Below, one piece after another: positions 1-6,753 of a stretch of 45,346 nt of DNA. The translations under genes and the position numbers were made by a program. Below the pieces are notes generated by a model. It saw only the letters and a program-made list of their open reading frames with translations. It had not been told where the DNA came from and did not search any database. The stretch spans positions 1-45,346 of the forward strand of contig CAIVSK010000238.1 in assembly GCA_903908495.1 (NCBI GenBank), read 5' to 3'. Every line of letters starts with the position of its first letter. Positions within the stretch are counted from its first letter, which is position 1. This DNA comes from Akkermansiaceae bacterium (GTDB lineage: Bacteria > Verrucomicrobiota > Verrucomicrobiia > Verrucomicrobiales > Akkermansiaceae).

Positions 1-871
1 ATGGGTTTCCGGGTTTCTTATCGAGGCCTGATTTTGGACGTATGCAATATTCCCGGGTGTTCCAATCAGGGATAGATTTGATGTAAGCAACGAATTCCGA
101 AACGAGCGGCATTTCGCGGGTTTTCTTGGATTTGGGGGCAAATCCGGTCTTGCGGTCTGGATTCGGAATTCTAATGCATGGCGGGTTAGCGTCTGGGTGG
201 AACCATGCCGGGCGAGCCCACGAGATTTCACCCCGACGCATGCCGGCGCGAAATCCGGCGAGCAGCACGAATTTCATATCCCCGGCTGCAGCCTCCAAAA
301 GTTCCTCGGTTCTGGACGCTGAAATAATCAGCTCCCGAACCGGTGTTTCCTCGAAATCGGGAGATTTTACCGAGTAACCGCACCAGCGGGTGAACGTGGC
401 AGTTTTCCGCGTGTAGGTTTGCGCCGTGGCCTCGGATTTCACAGGCCAGGGTTTTTCCCCTTTTTTCCACTTGTTCCACTTGCCGGTCAATTTCTGGTAA
501 TATTCAAGCAGGCTGTCTGTAGTGATCTGGCTGGGGTGGGTTGCCCCCATCGCTGCCGCGTAATCTCTGACGGATTGCTGAGCGTTCTTGAGGCTGGTCG
601 AGTTCATTTTCTTTTTGCCGGTGCCAATCCGAGCTGCCCAATATTTTTCCAATGCCCGATCAATCGGGGTAACTCCCTCAATGACCCGGCCAGTCTTTTT
701 GTCGATCGGTGGCTTGCCCCGCTGTTCATCGGCCCGCCTGATGGCCTCTACCGGGTCATTCGTGCCTAGGCGCACACGGACCTGTTTGCCGTCGTAGGTG
801 TAGCGGAGGTAGAAACCACCGTCTTTTTCATAGATTCCGGGCGCTGCTTTGGATTGTGGGGGGCGTGCCAT
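1..871 (-). CDS. Tyrosine recombinase / phage-type integrase, 3' part outside window
   Basis: The gene reads leftwards from ATG at 871-869 and stays open for 290 codons to the window edge, so its C-terminus is missing. Residues 10-40 (GIYEKDGGFYLRYTYDGKQV) resemble the N-terminal arm-binding region of integrases. Residues about 70-165 form the core-binding SAM-like domain. Residues 200-216 contain the box I motif FVLLAGFRAGMRRGEI, whose arginine (about R212) is a catalytic residue of tyrosine recombinases. The segment KSKKTREMPL (about 248-257) fits the beta-hairpin with the catalytic lysine. The H-x-x-R box and the tyrosine nucleophile would lie beyond base 1. The product would catalyse site-specific integration and excision. 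Three direct repeats lie just upstream of the start. The family is clear; the specificity and integrity of the gene cannot be judged. Confidence 0.88.
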   Translation of the reverse strand, partial: MARPPQSKAAPGIYEKDGGFYLRYTYDGKQVRVRLGTNDPVEAIRRADEQRGKPPIDKKTGRVIEGVTPIDRALEKYWAARIGTGKKKMNSTSLKNAQQSVRDYAAAMGATHPSQITTDSLLEYYQKLTGKWNKWKKGEKPWPVKSEATAQTYTRKTATFTRWCGYSVKSPDFEETPVRELIISASRTEELLEAAAGDMKFVLLAGFRAGMRRGEISWARPAWFHPDANPPCIRIPNPDRKTGFAPKSKKTREMPLVSEFVAYIKSIPDWNTREYCIRPKSGLDKKPGNP

Positions 872-879
872 GCCGCATC

Positions 880-914
880 GTGCTAAATGATTCGTGCTAA
901 ATCCAGTGCTAATT
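880..914. repeat. Three direct repeats upstream of the integrase
   Basis: GTGCTAAAT occurs at 880-888 and 894-902, with the variant GTGCTAATT at 906-914. Start-to-start spacings are 14 and 12 bases, roughly one helical turn. They lie immediately upstream of the integrase start, between it and the tRNA. Their position and spacing suit arm-type integrase sites or sites for an excisionase or regulator, but no function can be read from the sequence alone. Confidence 0.6.
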
Positions 915-989
915 TCGCCGAAGTCTTGTCCCACCTAGGGGTCCATGCTCGCGCTTATTTTGGCGAAAATCCGCAGAAAACCGCTGTGA

Positions 990-1016
990 CCATCGAAAAA
1001 CACCTTGTTTTGATGG
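990..1016 (-). terminator. Possible terminator hairpin after tRNA-Val
   Basis: Read on the minus strand, the tRNA 3' end runs into CCATC-AAAACA, a short AGG loop, then TGTTTTTC-GATGG. This is an imperfect hairpin whose right arm includes a T run. It overlaps the encoded CCA. It could end tRNA transcription. It could equally be part of the attachment region of the neighbouring element. Confidence 0.35.
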
Positions 1017-1088
1017 TGCGCGCTGCAGGGTTCGAACCTGCGACCCCATCCGTGTGAAGGATGTGCTCTACCACTGAGCTAAGCACGC
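1014..1088 (-). tRNA. tRNA-Val (anticodon CAC)
   Basis: The cloverleaf folds completely on the minus strand. The acceptor stem GCGTGCT pairs with AGCGCGC with one G-U pair. The D stem is GCTC/GAGC. The anticodon stem is CATCC/GGATG around the loop TTCACAC, giving anticodon CAC, which reads GUG. The T arm is GCAGG-TTCGAAC-CCTGC. The discriminator A and the CCA end (1014-1017) are encoded. The 3' end faces the integrase gene, which suggests it is the attachment target. Confidence 0.95.
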
Positions 1089-1251
1089 GAACTGTAAGGG
1101 CCCGGCTGCCACTGAGTGCGGCCGGGGCGCAAAGAATTAGCGATGGGGGAGACGCTTGGCAAGCATTTCGCGCGGGATGGGTGAAATTTTCCGATTTTCG
1201 GTCGTTGTCTCGGCGGCGGGACGGGTCATAGTCGGGGAGCAAGCCGAGCCC

Positions 1252-3147
1252 GTGTCCCAGATTTCCAAAGACAGCATTGAGAAAGTCCTCGCCGCGACCG
1301 ACATCGTGGACTTGATCGGCAGCTACGTGCCTTTGAAACGGGCTGGCACCCAGTTCAAGGCGAACTGCCCGTTTCACAGTGAGAAGACGCCGTCATTTTC
1401 GGTGAGTCCGGCACGCCAGACGTTCAAATGCTTCGGCTGCGGCAAGGGCGGCAGCGCGCTGGGCTTTGTGATGGAGTACGAAAACCTGCCATTCACCGAA
1501 GCGGTGCGCAAGCTGGCGGCGCGGGCCAATATTGCGCTGGAGGCGGAGGTGTTCGACCCGCAGGCCGATCAGGCCCGCAGGGTGCGCGGCCGCTTGCTGG
1601 ACCTGCACCGCGAGGCGGCGGTTTTTTTTCACGAGCGGCTGCTGAAAGACCCGGCCGCGAGCCATGCGCGGGACTACCTGAATGGCCGCGGGTTTGGCCG
1701 TGAAATGGCCGCCAACTGGACGGTCGGCTGGATGCCGGATCACCCGAAAGGGTTTCTCGATTTTGCGCGGGAGAGGAAATTCAGCGGCCGCGAGTTGGTC
1801 GCCTCGGGGCTTGCCGCGCTGCGCAATGCGGACGATGCGAACTCGGGCTTGTACGTGCGGTTCCGTGACCGGCTGATGTTTCCCATCCGCAACGAGATGG
1901 GCGACGTGATCGGCTTCAGCGGTCGCCAACTGCGTGAGGACCCGAACAGCGGCAAATACATCAACTCGCCGGAGACGCTTATTTTCAAGAAATCCAACGT
2001 TCTGTTTGCCCTCGACCGCGCTAAAAAGGCAATCCTGCGGGAGAAAACCGCGCTGCTGTGCGAAGGCCAGATCGATGTGATCGCCTGTCACGAGTTGGGC
2101 ATCGATCATGCCCTCGCGCCCCTCGGCACCGCCTTCACCCAACAACATGCCCACTTGTTGCGGCGTTACACATCCAGCGTGCTGCTGTGCTACGATGCCG
2201 ACAAGGCCGGCATCGCGGCATCCCAACGGGCGTTCCGCGAACTGGTGACGGAGGGATTATCAGTGAGAGTGGTGGAAATGCCCGCCGGGGATGATCCGGA
2301 CACCTTCATCAAGGCGCACGGGGCCGAGGCATTCCGGAGATTATTAGAAAATGCGCGGGAGTTTTTTGATTTCAAGCTGGGGCGCGCCAAAACCAGTGGT
2401 GCGTTTGAGTCCGCAGCGGAGCGCCGCACGCTGGCCGGCGAGTGCGTGGAATTGTTAGCGACGATGGCCGATGCGGTGGCCCGAGATCACCAGATCAACG
2501 TGGTGGCCACCCATTTGCAAACCTCTGGAGCCGCCCTGCGCGAGGCGATTGCCAAGACCTTGAAAAAGCCGCAGCGAGCTAGTGCTGCCACCCGCCAAAC
2601 GCAACCGGAGTATGAGAGCGCCGCCGAGCCCACCCCGTTGCATCGCAGCGTCGCGTTTCTGTGCCATCTGGCGCTCACCTCGGCCCCGGCGCAGCACTTT
2701 CTCACCGAGCAATTCGAGACCTTGCACGAGGCGAAGCCATGGCTGGAAGGCATTCCGCTGTTAGAGAGAATTCTTTCCGCGGCACCCGACCCGGCGGCGC
2801 ATGCGGCGATCAACACGTTTCTTGGCGGCCTGCCCGAGGCCGACCGACTGGCCCTGGGAGCGGGCGACGCGGTGGTGATGGACAGCACGCTGGCAGATGG
2901 CGTGCTGGCTGCGGAGCACGCGCTGGCGATGCTGTCGGCCACCGTCTTGCAGCGCCGCGACGCGAGGGTTAAAGCCGATCTGAAGCAGCCCGGCCTGAGC
3001 CAGCAACGTCTGGTAGAGCTGCTGGAAGAAGCCAAGGAAATCAGTGCCTTGCTGCGCGGCATCGGCCAGCGCTCGGAATTTGATGATGAGTTGCCGGCGG
3101 CGACGTTCAAGCCCAAGCCGGCGGCGGGGTGGAAGAAGCGGACGTAG
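1252..3147 (+). CDS. dnaG: DNA primase DnaG
   Basis: Primase synthesises the RNA primers for chromosomal replication at the fork with DnaB helicase. The GTG start at 1252 is chosen because the family begins close to S-Q-I-S-K-D-S-I-E-K-V; a longer frame back to ATG 1156 adds 32 residues with no family resemblance. From this start the protein has 631 residues. The CHC2 zinc finger has C39-x2-H42 and C60-x2-C63 (CPFHSEKTPSFS...FKCFGCGKGGS). The catalytic core follows, with the Toprim motifs CEGQIDVIA and LCYDADKAG, whose acidic residues bind the metal ions. The last 200 residues are the poorly conserved helicase-interaction region. A GGGGAG lies about 12 bases upstream of the GTG. The gene converges on lexA, 55 bp away. 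Confidence 0.96.
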   Translation: MSQISKDSIEKVLAATDIVDLIGSYVPLKRAGTQFKANCPFHSEKTPSFSVSPARQTFKCFGCGKGGSALGFVMEYENLPFTEAVRKLAARANIALEAEVFDPQADQARRVRGRLLDLHREAAVFFHERLLKDPAASHARDYLNGRGFGREMAANWTVGWMPDHPKGFLDFARERKFSGRELVASGLAALRNADDANSGLYVRFRDRLMFPIRNEMGDVIGFSGRQLREDPNSGKYINSPETLIFKKSNVLFALDRAKKAILREKTALLCEGQIDVIACHELGIDHALAPLGTAFTQQHAHLLRRYTSSVLLCYDADKAGIAASQRAFRELVTEGLSVRVVEMPAGDDPDTFIKAHGAEAFRRLLENAREFFDFKLGRAKTSGAFESAAERRTLAGECVELLATMADAVARDHQINVVATHLQTSGAALREAIAKTLKKPQRASAATRQTQPEYESAAEPTPLHRSVAFLCHLALTSAPAQHFLTEQFETLHEAKPWLEGIPLLERILSAAPDPAAHAAINTFLGGLPEADRLALGAGDAVVMDSTLADGVLAAEHALAMLSATVLQRRDARVKADLKQPGLSQQRLVELLEEAKEISALLRGIGQRSEFDDELPAATFKPKPAAGWKKRT

Positions 3148-3172
3148 GCGAGGCGGGGGTGCGGAGGAAGAG

Positions 3173-3200
3173 ATGTTGGATGTTGGATGTTGGATGTTGG
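3173..3200. repeat. 7-bp tandem repeat, four copies
   Basis: Four exact consecutive copies of ATGTTGG lie in the short gap between the convergent dnaG and lexA genes. No hairpin is seen. The repeat is probably a slippage-prone simple repeat without coding role. It fills nearly all of the intergenic space. Confidence 0.85.
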
Positions 3201-3202
3201 AG

Positions 3203-3817
3203 TCAGGCGGCGTGGCGGATGAGGGCGATGAGCACGCCTTGGATGATGAGTTCGCGGGCGGGGATCAGGTCGGGGTAGTCGGGATTTTCCGCCCGCAGGA
3301 AGGGTTTGCCGCGATTCAGCAGGTAGCGTTTGAGGGTGGTTTCGCCATCGATGAGGGCGGCGACGATATCGCCTTTGCAGGGTTCACGCTTTTCCAAAAT
3401 GACGGTGTCGCCATTGCAGATGTGGGCATCGATCATGGAATCGCCGCGCACCCGCAAGGCAAAGGCGCGGCCGGGACGGCGAATGCCGAGGGTAGTGACG
3501 TCGATGGAGATGCAGCCCTCGCGCAGGGCTTCGACGTCCTGGGCGCGGCCCGCGGCGATGCCGCCGTAGATGGGGATATCGACGATCTGGGGGCGGTCGA
3601 GTTCATCGGGGAAGATGACCGCACGGGCCTTGCCGGGGAGGCGCTGAATGACGCCCTTGCGCTCGATGGCGCGGAGGTGGCTCATGGCGGCGGTCTGGCT
3701 GGCGAAGCCGAAGTAATGTTGGATTTCGCGGGTGGACGGCATGACCCCGGTGGTGTGCTGGGCCATGCGGAGGTAATCGACGATTTCTTGTTGGCGGTTG
3801 GTCAGTTGGCTTTGCAT
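3203..3817 (-). CDS. lexA: LexA repressor
   Basis: LexA represses the SOS genes and cleaves itself when RecA is activated by DNA damage. The start at ATG 3817-3815 gives 204 residues (MQSQLTNRQQEIVDYL), the normal length. The frame is open further upstream, but that extension would read through the LexA box, so the internal start is preferred. Residues 1-65 are the winged-helix DNA-binding domain (PSTREIQHYFGFAS...AAMSHLRAIERKGVI). The self-cleavage bond is A89-G90 in GGIAAGRA. The catalytic dyad is S127 (RGDSM) and K163 (TTLKRY), both present. A TGTTC-N4-GAACA site sits 15 bp upstream of the start, which points to autoregulation. The downstream neighbour dnaG is convergent. Confidence 0.95.
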   Translation of the reverse strand: MQSQLTNRQQEIVDYLRMAQHTTGVMPSTREIQHYFGFASQTAAMSHLRAIERKGVIQRLPGKARAVIFPDELDRPQIVDIPIYGGIAAGRAQDVEALREGCISIDVTTLGIRRPGRAFALRVRGDSMIDAHICNGDTVILEKREPCKGDIVAALIDGETTLKRYLLNRGKPFLRAENPDYPDLIPARELIIQGVLIALIRHAA

Positions 3818-3825
3818 AGCATTGT

Positions 3826-3845
3826 GAACAGTGTTCCTGCGAACA
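3826..3845. promoter_or_regulatory. LexA-binding site (SOS box) with an extra half-site
   Basis: TGTTC-CTGC-GAACA at 3832-3845 matches exactly the TGTTC-N4-GAACA palindrome described for Verrucomicrobiota LexA. A further GAAC at 3826-3829 forms a second, overlapping GAAC-N3-GTTC arrangement with the same TGTTC. The site lies between the divergent lexA and MFS genes, so it can control lexA and possibly both. Confidence 0.85.
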
Positions 3846-3975
3846 AAACCCAAAACCAGCGGCGTTGCAAGTGAAAAAATCGGGAATTTTGGGATATATC
3901 GAACTCGCCAGGCGGTGCGGGGGGCGCTACGAAGTCGGCGTGGCGGGCATCCAAGAGCAACCAGCGGGCAGCGGG

Positions 3976-5184
3976 GTGATTTTCACCCGGTTGTGGCTGG
4001 TGTATTTTTTCCAAGGGATGGCACCGGGATTCTGGGTGCCGGCGCTAACCAACATTCTCGGCGCGCAGGGCTTGAGCGGCTGGGTGGCACTGGCGTTCAT
4101 GGTCACCCCGCTCGGGGCGATGATCTCGCCGCTCATCGGCGGTGCCCTGGCCGATCAACGGGTGTCGGCCAACCGCCTGTACGCGGTCTCCACCTTGTTG
4201 GCGGCGGTGGCGCTGGCGGGTGCGTTTGGCAGTCTGGCGCTGCAGTGGAATCCGTGGTGGTTTTTCACCATCCTGATGCTCTACGCGATTCTGGCCGGCC
4301 CCGCCTGGGGATTGCTGGCAATGATCGCCCTCAGCCACCTGACCCACGGCGAGCGGCAATTCCCCTTGGTTCGCATGGGCTCGACCATCGGCTGGGTGGT
4401 GGCCGGCTTGTTGACGAGCTATCTACTCAAGACCGACGCGAGTCCGGCGGCCGGCTACGCGGCGGCGTTGGCAGCCGGGCTGGCGGGGCTGGCGGCGCTG
4501 GGGTTGCCGCTGACGCCGCCGCTGGGGCGGGCAAGTTCGTGGCGCGGGCTGCTGGGACTAGGGGCGTTCCGTTTACTGCAGGAGCGGGATCACCTGGTGT
4601 TTTTTGCGGTGACGTTTTTATTTTCCATTCCGCTGGCGGGGTTTTACATGCTGGCACCGCAGCAGCTCATGGTGTTGGGCGGCACGCACCCGAGCGCGAC
4701 GATGTCCATCGCGCAGTGGAGTGAATTGCTGGCGATGTTGGTGGTGGCGGGCGTGATGACGCGCTACCGCGTGAAATCGCTACTGTTGTGGGCCTTGGGA
4801 CTCTCGGTGCTGCGCTACGGCATGAGCGCGGTGGCGGGTGCCACGGGGCTGCTGGGCTGGCACATTGCCGGCATTGCGTTGCACGGGGTTTGCTATACCT
4901 TCTACTTCATCACGGCCCAAGTATTTCTGGACCGGCGGGTCACGCCGGACCTCAGGGGCCAGGCGCAAGGCCTGCTCACCCTCGCCGCCAGCGGCCTGGG
5001 CCCGCTGTTGGGTGCCGTGCTGTGCGGGTGGCTGCGCGAGCGCTTCATCCAGCCCGACGGCAGCGGCTGGATGGGACTGTGGACAACGCTCGGCGCGATG
5101 ATCGCCGGCTGCTTTGTCATTCTGGCCGTGTTTTATCAAGGTGCCAAGGCCAACCCGCGCGATCCCGGGGCTGGCGCGTTGTAG
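3976..5184 (+). CDS. MFS transporter, nucleoside:H+ symporter-like
   Basis: This is a polytopic inner-membrane transporter of the major facilitator superfamily. It most resembles the NupG/XapB nucleoside symporter branch, on the basis of the N-terminal segment RLWLVYFFQGMAPGFWVPAL. About twelve hydrophobic segments are visible. The inter-helix loop ISPLIGGALADQRV between helices 2 and 3 corresponds to the MFS signature, and a longer central loop follows about residue 180. The frame is open back to a TTG at 3865. The GTG at 3976 is preferred because it puts the first helix at the N-terminus, as in the family, and the extra 37 residues look unrelated. The start is therefore uncertain. The gene is divergent from lexA, and the SOS box lies in the shared region. 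Its stop codon overlaps a palindrome. The substrate is inferred only. Confidence 0.85.
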   Translation: MIFTRLWLVYFFQGMAPGFWVPALTNILGAQGLSGWVALAFMVTPLGAMISPLIGGALADQRVSANRLYAVSTLLAAVALAGAFGSLALQWNPWWFFTILMLYAILAGPAWGLLAMIALSHLTHGERQFPLVRMGSTIGWVVAGLLTSYLLKTDASPAAGYAAALAAGLAGLAALGLPLTPPLGRASSWRGLLGLGAFRLLQERDHLVFFAVTFLFSIPLAGFYMLAPQQLMVLGGTHPSATMSIAQWSELLAMLVVAGVMTRYRVKSLLLWALGLSVLRYGMSAVAGATGLLGWHIAGIALHGVCYTFYFITAQVFLDRRVTPDLRGQAQGLLTLAASGLGPLLGAVLCGWLRERFIQPDGSGWMGLWTTLGAMIAGCFVILAVFYQGAKANPRDPGAGAL

Positions 5185-5294
5185 CGGCGGTCTGTGACCG
5201 CCGCTAGTGCCAGGCTCCTCATTGGCAGCGGCGCTCACAGTGCGCCGCTACAATACGTTTCATTGGCTAGCGGCGCTCACAGTGTGCCGCTAGC
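5182..5294. repeat. Cluster of three REP-like palindromes
   Basis: Three related inverted repeats follow the MFS gene. At 5182-5206, TAGCGGCGGTC and GACCGCCGCTA form a perfect 11-bp stem with a TGT loop, starting on the stop codon. At 5227-5249, AGCGGCGC and GCGCCGCT flank TCACAGT. At 5266-5294, GCTAGCGGC and GCCGCTAGC flank a near-identical centre. Together they occupy the gap between two convergent genes. They resemble REP elements and may also act as a bidirectional transcription stop or stabilise mRNA ends; no T run follows them. Confidence 0.85.
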
Positions 5295-5313
5295 ATGAAC
5301 TTATCGATTTACC

Positions 5314-6600
5314 TCAGCCGCGGGCGGACAGCTTGGCGCCATCGCCGGGAACGGCGGGCACTTCGGCGGGCAGTTTGACGGGGCCTTTTTCGAAATCGAG
5401 CGGTCCCGGAGTGCAGGCGAAGTTAAAGAGGGCGGCCTTGTCATTCTGGAGCAAGTCGGCCATGCGGACGAAGCCACCGGTGTAGGCCGAGATGCGGCCC
5501 ATGATGGCCACCAGGGTGGATTGGGCGATGCTCTTGGCGTCGTTGAGCGGCTTGCCCGCCAACACGCTGCGGATGAGGTCGACATGCTCCTGCACCTGGC
5601 CGTTGCCGGAGTCCATCTTGAATTCGGGGACATCGACTTTTTTGCCGGTGATCTTGCCGCCGCCGTAGCAAACGCCATCGGTGCCGGTGAACATTTCGCC
5701 GACGGCACCGTGGGTGCCCGAGATCTGGCGGCATTGGCTGTGGATGTGCACGCCATCGCCGAAATCATAGTCGATGCTGAAAAAGTCGAATTGGTTGCCG
5801 GTTTCGCGGCGGGCGCGGCCGCCGAAGCCCTCGGCGGAAATCGGCAAGCGGCCGAGGAACCAGACCGCGACGTCGAGGTTATGGACGTGCTGTTCGACGA
5901 TATGATCGCCGGACATTTCGGCGAAATTGAGCCAGTTGCGGGTCAGGTACGAGGCATCGGATTCACCGGCGCGGCGGGGGGCGATCCACGGCACCGTGCC
6001 ATTCCATTGCACCACGCCGCCGCGGATCGGGCCGATCGCGCCGCCATCAATCATCGCCTTGTTGCGCAGGTAGTCGGCCATGTGCCGGCGCTGGGTGCCG
6101 GCGACAATCGCCAACCCCTTGGCCGCGGCCTTCTCGCCGGTGGCAATGACCGAGCGCGCGCCGACCGGATCGACCGCCACGGGTTTCTCAATGAAGCAAT
6201 GCTTGCCCGCCTCGATCGCAGCAGCCACATGGACCGGACGGAATGCCGGCGGCGTGGCCATCAGCACGAAATCGCAATCGCTGGCCACCACTTTTTGATA
6301 GGCATCGTAGCCGCCGTAGCAACGGTCTGCCGCCAAGCCGTGGTTTTTGCCAGTGCTTTCGGCTTTCTCCTTGAAGGCGTCGCCGGTGGCAACCACCACG
6401 CCTTCGATGCCGAGGATTTTACAGGCTTCGAGGAAATTGTTGAGGGCATCGGAGCCGCGGCCGCCGCAGCCGATCAGGCCGACTTTGATTTTTTTGGTGG
6501 TCGGGGTGAGGTTCACGGCGAAGAGTGACCCGGCGGTGAGGCCAGCCCCTAACAGTGCGGAGGTTCCGAGAAATGAACGGCGATTGATCAGGTTATTCAT
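5314..6600 (-). CDS. Gfo/Idh/MocA-family oxidoreductase, Tat-exported
   Basis: The protein is a predicted NAD(P)-dependent oxidoreductase of sugars or inositol-like compounds. The start at ATG 6600 gives 428 residues and begins with a twin-arginine signal, NRRSFLGTSALLGAG (6-20), so the folded enzyme with its cofactor is probably exported to the periplasm. The Rossmann motif KVGLIGCGGRGS lies at about 39-50. The EKP motif of the family is in HCFIEKPVAV. The C-terminal alpha/beta domain contains GDHIVEQHVHNLDV, where a histidine usually takes part in catalysis. The frame is open upstream of the Tat motif, but the longer N-terminus is unlike a signal. It converges on the MFS gene and diverges from the ankyrin gene. 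Substrate unknown; secreted members are common in Verrucomicrobiota and Planctomycetota. Confidence 0.92.
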   Translation of the reverse strand: MNNLINRRSFLGTSALLGAGLTAGSLFAVNLTPTTKKIKVGLIGCGGRGSDALNNFLEACKILGIEGVVVATGDAFKEKAESTGKNHGLAADRCYGGYDAYQKVVASDCDFVLMATPPAFRPVHVAAAIEAGKHCFIEKPVAVDPVGARSVIATGEKAAAKGLAIVAGTQRRHMADYLRNKAMIDGGAIGPIRGGVVQWNGTVPWIAPRRAGESDASYLTRNWLNFAEMSGDHIVEQHVHNLDVAVWFLGRLPISAEGFGGRARRETGNQFDFFSIDYDFGDGVHIHSQCRQISGTHGAVGEMFTGTDGVCYGGGKITGKKVDVPEFKMDSGNGQVQEHVDLIRSVLAGKPLNDAKSIAQSTLVAIMGRISAYTGGFVRMADLLQNDKAALFNFACTPGPLDFEKGPVKLPAEVPAVPGDGAKLSARG

Positions 6601-6753
6601 GTGGCGATTTTTTGGGTGATGACGGGGCCGGTCTAATTGGCGGCGACGCTGCGGTGGATTACCCCGGGGTTCCTGAAAATCTTTCATCGGCCGCGAAAAA
6701 TCGCCGGCAGCCCCGAAACATCCCCCACCCCGCCCGCGTAACCCGCGGCAACC

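Larger units (their letters stand above)
1..1013. mobile_element. Border of a tRNA-associated integrative element (partial)
   Basis: A tyrosine recombinase gene begins about 140 bp beyond the 3' end of a tRNA-Val gene and reads away from it towards the window edge. Integrases of genomic islands and prophages often lie next to the tRNA 3' end that serves as attB. The recombinase region looks less GC-rich than the dnaG side, judged by eye. The other att copy would lie left of the window, so the element and its att core cannot be confirmed here. The border is placed at the tRNA 3' CCA as an inference. Confidence 0.5.

Noticed and set aside
126..479. Small overlapping frames within the first 500 bases on both strands
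   Set aside because: They are shadows of the integrase frame, which runs open from 871 to the window edge and has the box I motif.
1089..1150. Sigma-70-like promoter for tRNA-Val (TTGCCA, 17 bases, TAATTC on the minus strand)
   Set aside because: Spacing is right, but the -10 element is weak, so it is not listed as a feature.
1156..1251. ATG start of dnaG at 1156
   Set aside because: The 32 extra residues have no counterpart in DnaG, while the GTG at 1252 places the conserved N-terminus at the start.
3044..3874. Plus-strand frame of 276 codons across lexA
   Set aside because: It overlaps lexA entirely and runs through the 7-bp tandem repeat. No family resemblance.
5521..6528. Plus-strand frame of 335 codons opposite the Gfo/Idh/MocA gene
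   Set aside because: It is a mirror frame caused by high GC at third codon positions. The minus-strand product has clear family motifs.
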